Assembly (NCBI GenBank): GCA_018389105.1
Contig: JACATO010002193.1
Location: 1-64,000 of the forward strand
DNA length: 64,000 nt
From: Nautilus pompilius
Taxonomy: Eukaryota > Mollusca > Cephalopoda > Nautilida > Nautilidae
Reading direction: 5' to 3'
Shown: positions 46,401 to 58,400 of the stretch, in pieces
Position numbering within the stretch: the first letter of the stretch is position 1
How the letters are laid out: each line of letters begins with the position of its first letter
Translations under genes and position numbers: made by a program
Notes under the pieces: generated by a model
Told to the model about the DNA's origin: nothing
Databases searched by the model: none
The model's input: the letters and a program-made list of their open reading frames with translations, nothing else

Positions 46401-49400
46401 GTTTATCAGACACAACTTCGACATACATTCTCTGTCAGGCCATGGAAATAGTTTCATTTCATCTGCATTCAAAATGTCATCAGGGTGCAACTGCTGAAGT
46501 AGTTCAGACATAATCAATGCATGCCATTATTCAGCTACAGAGAGGATGTCTCCTGTGCTCTTGCTTGAACATGACATTGTAGTGGGCCTTGAACCAGCTG
46601 AGCCAACTGGAGAGCCTTTTTGATGAGAGGTCAGCTGAGGTTTTCACAAATTTTTGTTTGAGCCAGATGAAGAGAATTTCAGGTCTGCCTCTCCCCTTTG
46701 ACTGCAGTCAGAATTGCAAGACAGAAGCATATCTCTATTCTGAAATTAAGAGAAATCATAACAGGATAAACTGTTTAGCAGCTTATAATAAAATATTGCC
46801 ATCAGAACATAAGCTTTGCTCAGCATGTTGCTTGCTCAACAACTTTTAGTGAACAAATGTTAAACTGCATTGATCCCTATCTGCCTTTTTATGCAAATTT
46901 TATGCACCAAAGTGAATGAAAATCAAAAGAAACAGTACTTATCATTAGAGTTCTGTTTGTAACACAGTGATGTACCTAGCTTCATGGTAACTAGCAACTG
47001 GTTGAGATTTTCCATATGAGCTGTTAAAAATCTTGAGTTTTGTTACAAAAGATTTGATTTGGTGTGTTTATTTTTGATGCCATTTGCTGCAACATGATGA
47101 TTGTGTAACAACATGGAAATGAACCAGCCCTATCATTCCATTTTTATGGAGTCTCTCTTTGAGGTATCATTCAAAGAGGCTGCTCATTGGGGGGATAGGG
47201 TGAGTGACTGAGATGAAATGCATCAAAGATAGCAGCAGGTTGCATAATGAACAAAATCACTTTACATTCACCCTGATAGGAGTGAAGTCCTAAATAAATA
47301 AGTCTGTTTGAAAGTATTTTGAATGAGAGGAAATTGTACATAGGCTACCAAAAGTTGTTTTGTATAGGCAACAGATGTGCTTATAACCAGACAGTAATCC
47401 TATATCAGGTGCTCCACAAAATTAAAGATTTTGTTTCATGATGCTTTGTTGATTAGATCAGAAATCAGGCAAACTTATAAACAGAAGCTACTATACTTTG
47501 ATATTTTGACACTACAAAGAGATTGAAGGTGACAGGAATTGTTCACTAGAGCATAGATTTAATACTTCATTCTGACCTGGCACCCTGGAAAATTCCCATA
47601 TAACTTTTTAATACTTAAATGACAAATTCTCATGACTTTCTTGGTTACCTATACCAGTGGACTTAACATAGATGTAAACAGTTTGTATTACAGCTTCTAG
47701 CTCAAATTATCTAAATGGAACGCAATTTATAAATAATCTGACCTGAAAATACCAATTTCTGTACTTTTTATGGTAATAGTTATAATGCTTAGTGAGTGAG
47801 TGCAAGTGCACTGTGAAATTTTAGAGGGAGAAGCTGCCTACATATATCTCAAGAAAGATAATGTGCAATTAGCAATTAAAATGTTGATCTGTTTTCTTTC
47901 ACATGACAATCTAAAGTGTTTTTTCTATTGATTAAAGAGTTTGAGAGAAGAAAGCCAAAGATTTGGTTTGTCTTTTCTCTAATTTTTATTACTGTATCTT
48001 TGAATTTTAAATAGTTGAATTATGCGAAAACCTGGATGAATTTTGTTTGCTTTTTAATTTGTTTTGTTTTAAAAATATACTTTGGTTTTTATTTTTACTA
48101 TCTAAAATATGTGATTATAGGATTTGTTTAATACATCAGTAATTCTTGCAAAATAAAAATATCGACACTGGGAAGAATTGTCATCTAATATACAAGGAGC
48201 TAATCTTTCAGAGTTGGCAGAATTGGTTTATGGGTTTATCAGAAAACCATTAGATTTGATGAGGTATTCTTCATCCTTTTCTTTTAAGATTGCAGCAAAT
48301 ATGTAAGATGATCATGACCTTTGGTTACTTTCTGTTCATGCTTGCAGCGAGTTTGTTGGTGTTATCCTTTCTTGTCTTTTTTCATCTTTCTCTTTAGTGA
48401 GAAAGGGCACCATGGAATGTTTAGGTGGTGATGGCAGTTACTTGCAAACTTGTGTGCGCTGTTTACTCTAACTGCATAATAGTAACAATTGTTGACAGAT
48501 TGAAAAAAAATTTGCAACTTTTCGCAGAACACACTACTACTGTGCATCTTTGACTTATCCTTCCAGTAGTGACGCTTGCTGAGTCCAGTGTGAACTCTTA
48601 TTTCTTGAATTCTCACAGAACCAAAAGAATCAGCAGCAGATGAGATGAAAGCTGAGATAATCAAAGAAAATGACAACAACATCATGGTTTCTGCTGACAA
48701 AGCCGAAGAAAGGGAAAAATCTAAAGAAGACTACTATGGTGACAACAACAATAATTACTGTTGTCTGTGCAAAATGTCATTTGAATCTGTTATGGTAAGA
48801 AAATGGTAAATTAGCAAGGAAATTTTAGTAATGTTTGTTTCTATGTGAAATTGCCTCATATTCATAATTAAATTTCTCTCTATCTGTACAATAATCAAAG
48901 CTGGGTAGATTTTATTTTGGATATAATGAGATAAACAGTAAGGTGGTTTTAAAATTGACAATGTTCACATTGAGGAGTTAGTAGGATACATATCAAGTCT
49001 AAAGTTTAGTTTTGTCTGCTGCTTTTTGCTGAAGCGGTTATTTGAAATTTTCCTTTTTTCTTCGTTTTTCTTTTAGGATTACAACCGTCACATCAGAGGT
49101 TTGATGCACACTCGAAAGGTCATGGCACCTGACTCAGAGCCAGAAAGCTCCAGATATGTAGAAGGTAAAGTTGATTTCATATATCAGAACCTCAATGATG
49201 AATGAAACGAGACATCTGCACTGGGAAACATTAAATTGTATTATTTTTTTCCCTTCCTTTGACCAGCCTATTAAACGATTTACATAAGGTTGGTCTCATG
49301 TTGTTGTTACTCCTATTACACTGTTTAGTGGCATCTGTGAATTTTATAGCATTGTTTTCACATTGGTATCATCTGTATGTATATATTTTAAAAAGAAAAG

Positions 49401-52400
49401 AATAGGTCCAAGAATCAATTTCTGAGCCACACCATTGGTGACATTCAGAATCACAGACAGAGTACTCTCTCTAATAACTCCAATGTTTTTATTTGCTATT
49501 AGCAATCTTCAGAGACCCCTTTTTTTTTCAGTGATTTAGACTTTCTCTGTAAACTGCTAAATATTTGGAATCACTATTGCATACCAATTACAAAAGCTTC
49601 ACGATAATTATAAAGTAATGCTGACTGCAAGCAACAGCTAACATGCCCCTTTATCCTGGGATGTCATGTACATTGCTAAATTTTTGACAGCAAGTTTTGC
49701 TACTCCTTTGCAACAGTTCTTTCTCTTGTTTCCATTTTTGAAATGTATCAGATTTTCATTTCTGGATATTTTATTGCTATAAAACTGTTAGTTTTCTTAT
49801 TTTCATCTCTTCAAAATGATTTGAATTAGATGTTCTTGGGAAATATTTTTAAAATTCTATTTGAAGTATTTCCTATTGCCGCTCGCGTTTTTTTATTTTG
49901 GAACTGATAAACACCGTCTCGTCTTCTGGGTCATATGTCGCAATAAAACGGGCGCTGACTCATTAGTTGTCTGCGGAATGCAATCATCGCATAGGCTTTG
50001 TAACATAATAGTGAAAACAAATGACTGATGACAGCATGGGATCTAAAGATCTGCAAACCTTTTTGGTTTATTTTCAAAGTAGAACGCCATTTTCTGCTGG
50101 AGAAAATTAACTACAACATGCGCAAAAGGAAAACAGAAGTTAGCGAGGTAATTTTGCTTTTTTTTGTTTATAATTTTTCATAGCTGAAATCTGATAACTG
50201 GTTTGACACTTTGATAACAGCTTAAATTAATTTATATGTTTGTTGTTTTACTTCATTCTATTATTTTATTCTGGTATTAATTTTCTTATTTGAGGTAATC
50301 TGTAGAGTCAGCTTTTTTGGTAAATTAGGCTTTATTCCTTATTGTCTCTCTACATTGATTCTTCAGCAGCACTGACCAGTATTCACTGTAGATCAGAGTT
50401 AAAATTTTTCTAGTTTTTTAAAAGTTTATACGTATTTCCTCTGTCTTAAAGCTGAATTTATTTATTTACTAGCTTAATATAAATATGTGCATACACACTC
50501 ATCTTCTGTAACTGTCTGTTGTTAGATCATTTACTTTTTTTAAAGTCTTATATAGTTTTGCCTTTCTCTCTCCACGACAGTCCGAAGCTCCCTTACAGAA
50601 GGACATGAAAGGAAGATTAACAGAAGACAGTAAGGACAAACATTCAAAATGAAACAAAACATTACCGCACAAACCATTTTTGTTTACACCAGACACGAAC
50701 ATTTGAGTTGTCTGAAGAAATGGTAAAAAATGTCAAGTCATAATTGGGCATGGAAAATTTCTGCAGCTCTCTGAATTTTGGTAAGTAATTCTTGATTTAT
50801 AGAGATTTGGCCCAATTCTGTGTAAAAACAAGCAAAATAATTATAGTTGCTTCCTGAAATATTTGTGGACTGTAGCTGTCCTTTTGTCCTTATATGATCC
50901 CTCTTTTTGTCTGTATACTTTTTTTTTTAATTCTTTAGTGCAAGCATAAAATCTGTCAAAATTCCCCAAAAAAGGAGGAATAGTCTAGGATTATTTTAAA
51001 ACATGACAACAATGCTAACTTAAAGGGAATTGTTTAACAAGTTATTCCTCAGCAGCCGGATTTAAGTCTTGTTTTGTTTATTCTGAATTGATCAAAAATT
51101 TTACTCTACTACTTCTAACACACAGTGTAGTTTTTTAATTTAGTAGATATTTAATAACCTTAAAACAATTTTACTTATTAAATTTAAAATTATATCTGAC
51201 AAAGAAACAATAAGATTACTATATTCTTCTTCTTCAATCACTCGTTTCATAAGAGTGGGATGTGTTGCACCGTCGTTATGCGCACTCTGGTCCAGTGCAT
51301 CTGTCTTCAGCAGTCATCTGACTTTTCCTTCTCATAGGAGACTAGCGCCTATCATGGCTGTAGAGCAGGGGTCGGCAACCTTTTGGGGTCTGCGGGCCGG
51401 ATAGCTATGCAGTGTACGATATATACTACTAATATACATTTAAGTACAGATTACATACATCATACATATAAAAGTATATATACATTCTGTATTAATACTA
51501 TAGCAAATTGTCTGGACTTCAGACGGGTCTGTCCAGAAAGTTACTTTTTCCGTAGGTTTAAAGGAAAAACAACGAAGTTTATGTAATTTTAGGTTAAAAA
51601 AAAGGTACCCTATTGTACTGCAAGAATAGCAGGTTAAGGACTAATGCAATCAACGAAAAACACAACTTCCCTACCACAAACAAAATACTGTTAGAATAGG
51701 CAATTTTTTAATGAGACACCTGATTCTGTTTATTTTTCGATAATTTCTCAACATCAGGTGAAATAGTTGTCGATGACAGGAGCAAAACATCATCCAGGTG
51801 GTCATTGCGCAACCTTGTTCTTAACCGATTTTTTGTGTATTTCATTTTCGAAAAAAAGTTGTTCGCAGGCGTAAGTACCTCCAAATAATGATGCCATCAA
51901 CTGCACATTATGCAATAAGCTTTTATACTTTCCGCTGGGTAAAACATACTTTTTGTAGAAGTCAGCGGTTGATTCTGAATAAAATTTTGATTTCAAAATA
52001 TTGTCACATTGTAAGTCTATTAACTCAAGCTGATATTTTTCTGCCACTTTCTCCACATCTATGTCGAAAGGAGATCCAAATAGTTTAAATTGGTATTCAT
52101 AGTGCCGGAAGTCAGCGAAACGGGAAGAAAACTCACTTCTCAAATCCTGAATAGACCTCACAAGCATGTCTTGTAGATTTGGAAAATGAGAGTAATTTCC
52201 TTCCTGAAGCTGTAATTCCCACAATTTAAGTTTTCTTTCAAAAGCTGTAATATGACCAAACATCTCAAATATCAACTTATTCTTCCCTTGAAGCTCGCAA
52301 TTCAAAGAATTCATGTGGGTCGTGATATCCACCAAAAATGCTAATTTGACAATCCACTGTGAATCCTGAAAGTATGAAGTATCTTGGCCTTTGCTCTCCA

Positions 52401-55400
52401 AAAATCTGGCAATCTCTTCTCTCAATACATAGACTCGTTCTAGCATTTTTCCGTGACTAAGCCATCGGACATTTGAGAAAAATGTAAGGTCGCCATACTC
52501 TGCTTCAACTTGTTTTAGGAATTCCTGAAACTGGCGATGATTTAGTCCTCTTGACAGAATAAAATTCACCGTTTTCGCGACCACTGTCATAATCTCCTTA
52601 AAATTCAATGACTTGGCACATAATGCATCCTGATGGATGATGCAATGAAATTTGATTAATTTGTGCTCAAAACCAAGATGGTTTTGGAGTAATGTTACAA
52701 ACCCCTTTTTCTCTCCGATCATCGCTGGAGCTCCATCTGTGGTTACTCCTATAAGCTTTGATGAATCAAGATTCGTTTTTATCATCCAGTTTATGACACT
52801 TTCAAAAATATCTGCTCCTGTATTAGTGTCCTTCATTGGAATTAATTGTACGAATTCTTCCACAATATCAAAAGCTGCTGTTACCCCTCTCACAAATACG
52901 GCGAGTTGACAGGTATCAATCAGTCATATCCGTGGCTTCATCAATAGCAATGGAAAAGTAATCCAGATTTTTTAAAATTCCGCCTAACCCATTTCTGACA
53001 TTTGTTGCCATTTCTTCAATTCGCCTGGTTACTGATGCTGCCAATAAACTAATTGAAGAGAATAATTGCTTTTTTTCTGGACAAACAACATCAACTACCT
53101 TCAACATGCATTCTTTGAAGAACTCTCCATCCTTTCTGCTATTAGTTTCGACACCTCGTAGCCAGCCATTGTGTTCCTGTATGTTTCTGTAACCTTTCTA
53201 GTGAAAAAGGATGACTGCTTTGTAAGATGGTTTCTCAGCCGTTCAACTTCCTCGTCTCGTGCTTTCCCAGTGAAATTGTCTTAATGGTTATGACGGGTTT
53301 GATAATGCCGTTTAATGTTTGAAACTTTCTTCACAGCAACGGTTTTTTGACAAATTAGGCAAACACATTTTCTTAGGTGCTCAATGAAAAAGTAGCTTAA
53401 AAATGCGGCACTCAAAATCAACTTTCCTTTTCTTAGTTTCCATGGACTTGTTTTTATTCAGACAAAACAGAATGGTGGAAAGGAAAGCAAAAAATGGATA
53501 ACTGAGAATGAAAGAGTTCAAATGAAGATACAATTAATCTGATAGAATAATACAATAATTGTGAATAAAATGTGATCAAACCACACTATCCGACAAGTTC
53601 TTTTACTAGGTTAGGCTAACCATTTGGCTTTTTGAAACTAATGCTGCACTAATTGTTATAACAGTCAACAGGTTTTTATATAAATACTCAAATAAACAGC
53701 AATTATTGTTGAATCCAACTACTAACCGGGGTGTTATCACTAGAAAGTAAACTCAAATGAGCAACTTTTGTAGGACAAGAAGTAAAATTTACTGAGGATA
53801 TTGTTAAACACCGAAATAGTGAGAAGGTTAAATCTGCGATGTACACCTGCACATATGCAATGATAACAGGCGATCCAGTGAGCTAGTATAGAACACGTTT
53901 GTGTGTCCTCCAATCAGCTCTGGATGCCACGGTAGTGAGACGGCAGGTGTGTGCGCGCGTAGCATGGGAGTACTCACGTGAGTCAGAGTAGGACAGGTGA
54001 GCGCACGCGTGAGGGATCTTGGGTGTGCGTTTGTTGAGCAAGCAACCAGGTGCACGCAATAAAGACATTAAAGTCCACGTGTTGGGTTGGCGGGCCGGGG
54101 GTTGCCGACCCCTGCTATAGAGCATCCCCCCACCCTTGGTTCCTCTGTCTGAGTGCCTACACAGGCCTCTCCCCAGCAGCAACTGGAGCAATGCCAGTAA
54201 AGTACCTTGCTCAAGGGTCACAACAATGCACCAGCAGTAGGAAGTGAACCCAGGACCCTTAAGTCCTGAAGCCAACACACTCACCACTGAGCCACATTGC
54301 CTGGCAGATTACTATATGAATTTGAATTAAAAAGCATTGATTTTTATATTAATTAAATTATAAAATTATTTTTCTTTATCATTAATACGAATAAAGTATA
54401 TTGTTAAAAAGTAAATATACAAATTTTGTAAAAATATGTTTTAAATTATAATAAATAGAAAACTTTAATTGTAATTTTTTTAAAAAAAACTTTCCAAATG
54501 TTACTGATATATTTATGTGTTTTAAAAAAAAGTTTCTTTTGCAAAATGAAATTATAAACTTGTTTGTTGACTGTCTTATTTTGAAATCTAATTTTAGTTA
54601 TAAAAATTTAAAACTTCTCACCCCATAAATTTATGGTTGGCTCAGTTTTTGTTAGTCAGATGGATTATATAGTCAAATAAGCCAATGTACGAGGGTAAGT
54701 AAAAAATTATCCGCACTTTCGCCATAACATCTTTACGTTTGTCTCACTGCCTTCTGCTCATGCATGCTTATAGTTGGTACTATTGTGGTCACATGATCGA
54801 AGTTTGAGCTTGATCGCGCCATTGTGCATCAAGGAGGAACGAAGAGCAGTGATCCTATTTCTTTGGTAGGAAGGTGTGTCAGGGGCTGAAATTCATCAGA
54901 GGCTTTTAACACAATGCGGCGACAGTGCACTACCGCGTAGAAGTGTGTATGAGTGGATCGAGAAGTTTAAAAGTGGCTGGACAAGCATGACGCATGAAGA
55001 AGGAGCAGGACGCCCGTCAACCTCCATCACTGACGAGAAGCTTCAGCAAGCTTGAGAGATGGTAATGGTGAACTGGCAAGTTATCATCGATGAGGTAGCA
55101 CGTTCTCTGCAGATTAGTCATGGTTCTGCCTATCAAATCATCCATGACGAGCTCGGCTTCCATAAAGTCTGTGCGAGATGGGTGCCAGCGGATAATTTTT
55201 GACTTTCCCTCGTATCATCTTAGGAAAAGCTATAATATTTACTTTCAAATTCCATTATATTGTTTTAGGAATTATAACATGATACAATTCAAGGTGTTTT
55301 AAGGAGAAACATGTGGTTTATACTGAAAATGTTTGTCTGTGTCACAATTATTAACCATATGTTTATATAATTACCAAACTCATTTCCTTATTTTTCCCTT

Positions 55401-58400
55401 CAATCAGCTTAATTACTTTCACTATTTTAATATTTATTGTGGCTGTTATTTATGAAAATTGAAGAAATGATACACATTTACTATGAGTTGGAATAAATAT
55501 TTTTCTCTCAAATCTGCTTAATTTAGGAATCAAGATGGTTTCCAAAAGAAGGTGGAGTGCACACAGCAAATTTCACATTTCTTTGTGAATCTATGCAAGA
55601 GATGGGGGTACATTGAACTATGCACCTGGAGAATACAGGAAGAACCCATATGTCAGCCATACCTAAGGACTCTTGTGAAGAACAAGGAACAGTTTTCTGA
55701 CCAGGAGCCCAAAACAGTGCTTTCAGCATCATTGTTCCTTGCTCTGCACCACTGATGAAAAGTCTGGTACCATTGGATTGGATGAAATAAACTAGATGTT
55801 CTTCTTACTCAATTCCCTTCCAGGTTGGATGCTAAACAGAGGCTGACTTAAGTATGTCATTGCCAAAGACTGTAACCAACATCAAAATGCTAGCATACCA
55901 GTAGTGCACTGAGAGATGGATGGAGTAATCTTGTCATAAATGCTGCTGTGTGTTCTTATGTTGGTTGTAAGATGTTTCCCACAACAGGATGCATTACAAC
56001 ACAGTTGAGAAACAAAGGTGACAGCTGGAAGATTGCTTTCTGGTTGTCACCGAGGGACCTTAACAGCAGTCCTTTTAGCTTTAAGACAGCCATTAAATTC
56101 TGAAACCACATGAGCAACAGTCAGCTCATTGTCATGAAAAATACTTCTGTGAAAAGAAACTGACTGCATGGTGCATTACATATGCCAACTGATGATCAAC
56201 TCCCTGTACAGTAAATGCAGGACATTAAAATTGGAGAAAAAAAATGGAGAAATCAGCAAAAAAAGCTGATGTATTACAACAAATAAATTGAGAACTGAAT
56301 TCCATCCTCCTGTGTTAACTTCAGATTTTTTTAAAATAAAAATTGCAACCTTAACACGATTTTTCCCATGAAATCTTAACATGAAATGCAAAGAGAGATT
56401 GGATAATTATAAAAAAAATATTAGTGAGTATTTAATAAATATAAAGACAATTTTCTTTTGGCTTAAATGTAAATGATAGAGCAATCTTTTTGTCACCATT
56501 AGCTACAGAAAATCTCCTCCTTAATAAACTTGCTATTTCTTTTTTTTCTTGCTCTCCTAATTTTGCATTAATTTTTGCTACCATCACCCATTACTATACC
56601 AGTTTGTTGCTCTGCTGCAGTTCTTATTGGCTTATCCCTTCTATCCCAGCATTAGCTGTTTTTGATGCTATGGACTGTGGTTTGTGGCCTGACTGGGCTG
56701 GATTTTGATATCATGGATGTTTTGGATCTGGCTAGGCTGGTTTTTGATTTACAATATTACAATGCTACCTAGCATTTCTTTTGTGGATCTATGCTAATGT
56801 TCACTGTCTCAACCAGTTTTCTCTGAAGTGTTATATAGCATAGCCACAGCTCTCTTTTTTTTTTTCTTCATTGGATAAAACCATTAGATTTATTTGCCTA
56901 ATCATTGAAAATTATGCAATAATGACTTTCACTTCACTGTCTCCAAAAATAGCAATTCTTCAAGGTCTCTTATTTCCTCCTATGGAGACATTGCCTTTTT
57001 TCCCCCCCCTACACTTCCTACTTGCTCTCACTTTTGTCTATGCCTATTTACCTAGCTGTTTCATAGTAGACAATGGCAAATCAGTCGTTTATATTTACTT
57101 AACTGTTGCTTCTTATTCCAGTATTGCTCATTGATCTCTCAAACATACTTACCTGATTCTTCTCTTGTCAGCTACAACATGTATGCTCTAACTTACCTGC
57201 TCAAATACATTTGAATTGATGTTTTTTTGTATTAGCTATTTTTTTTTATTTCGCCACTTAATTTTTAAAAAAAAATTTTATGTCAAGACACCTTTTGTTA
57301 CATGGTCTTCTAGAAGTTCTCTTTCTTTCAGGAGTATTTTAAGTCTCATTGCAACCTTTCTCAAGACTGGTTTTACATAGTTAATTAACTATACATTGCC
57401 ACGTTAATTTTGAGGTGTTTGCAAGCTTCAAACAATAATATTTTCATGATTTTACTGTTCAGGAGATTTAAAAGCAGCTAGCAAGACACCTTTATCAACA
57501 GCCAGCCCAGATACTGATGAACATGCAACATGTGGTAACTCTGGTTACCATAATCATAGCAGGATTTCAAGGAAGAGACCGAGAATCAGTTGTTATGGTT
57601 GGGATGCAAGCCATATTGATAGAGGTGAGCTTGGGGGGAAGTGGATCCCACCCATGAAGGATCTGACACCAGAAGATGTTAGCAGAGACCAGTTAACTTC
57701 AGCATATCATTGTGATGTAAGTATTGAAAGCTCTCTTGAACAACTGTGCACATTACAGTACAGTAAAACCTAACAAATAAATCACACTTTTAAAATATAA
57801 ACCTTCCCTGAAATTTCAGTCCATTCAGCAATAAACGTGGTACAGCTTCCTTGTGTTTTTGGCTGACAGTTGAGAGAGTTCAGAGTACTGCATTTATATT
57901 TACTAAGTAATGGATTATTGGTGTGTTATTTAGAAATGAAGGCTAGCTCTGCTCAAACATGGCAGGTTGGCAATTTATTTCACTAAGTTTATAAATTGGA
58001 AATGGAAATCTTCAAAAGGAAAAATAAAATTGTAAAATTTTTAAAAATAATTATATATGAGGGTAACCTTGCATAAGTAAAGTTGCTGGCATAATCAGTT
58101 TTGCACAGCAGCAGCATCAGCAAATCTCTTGTTTCCTGAGAATCTTTGTGGGGTCTCAAAATTGTGAGCCATCTTGCTCAAGGTTAGTGCTCTATGATGG
58201 TAGGCCTTCAAAGTCCAACTGCCAGACGTTTGACTGTTATCTGGGACAAATGTGGATGAGCAGTTCTCTGTCATCCTGCCACATGTCACAGGCTTCAGCA
58301 GGATCTGCAAAAGTTTATAGTACATATCATTGGTCACATTTTGTCTAATATGAAACATCTACAGGTCCCTGGTAATCTCAGAATACAGTCATGAGTACCT

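Larger units (their letters stand above)
51225..54306 (-). mobile_element. tRNA-derived SINE, interrupted by a hAT element
   Basis: The two halves are 54306-54123 (head) and 51357-51225 (tail). On the minus strand the head contains TGGCTCAGTGG (A box) and GGTTCACTTCC (B box), as in tRNA-derived SINEs; the tail ends in GAAGAAGAA. The 11-base string gattactatat flanks the complete unit at 51214-51224 and 54307-54317, a clear target-site duplication. The interruption is the hAT element with its own duplication. Confidence 0.88.
49165..57462 (+). other. Zinc-finger gene, intron 6 (about 8.3 kb)
   Basis: The longest intron of this gene. It holds the candidate alternative start exons (50.1 and 50.6 kb), a SINE split by a hAT element (51.2-54.3 kb) and a short mariner (54.7-55.2 kb). 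A segment at 55.5-56.2 kb has protein-like fragments I could not assign, and 56.4-57.4 kb is featureless. Confidence 0.7.

Noticed and set aside
52652-52909. An 85-codon plus-strand open frame
   Set aside because: It is antisense to the hAT transposase relic.
54123-54306. Possible functional tRNA gene because of clear A and B boxes
   Set aside because: The sequence has no plausible cloverleaf beyond the promoter boxes and continues into a SINE body with a target duplication.
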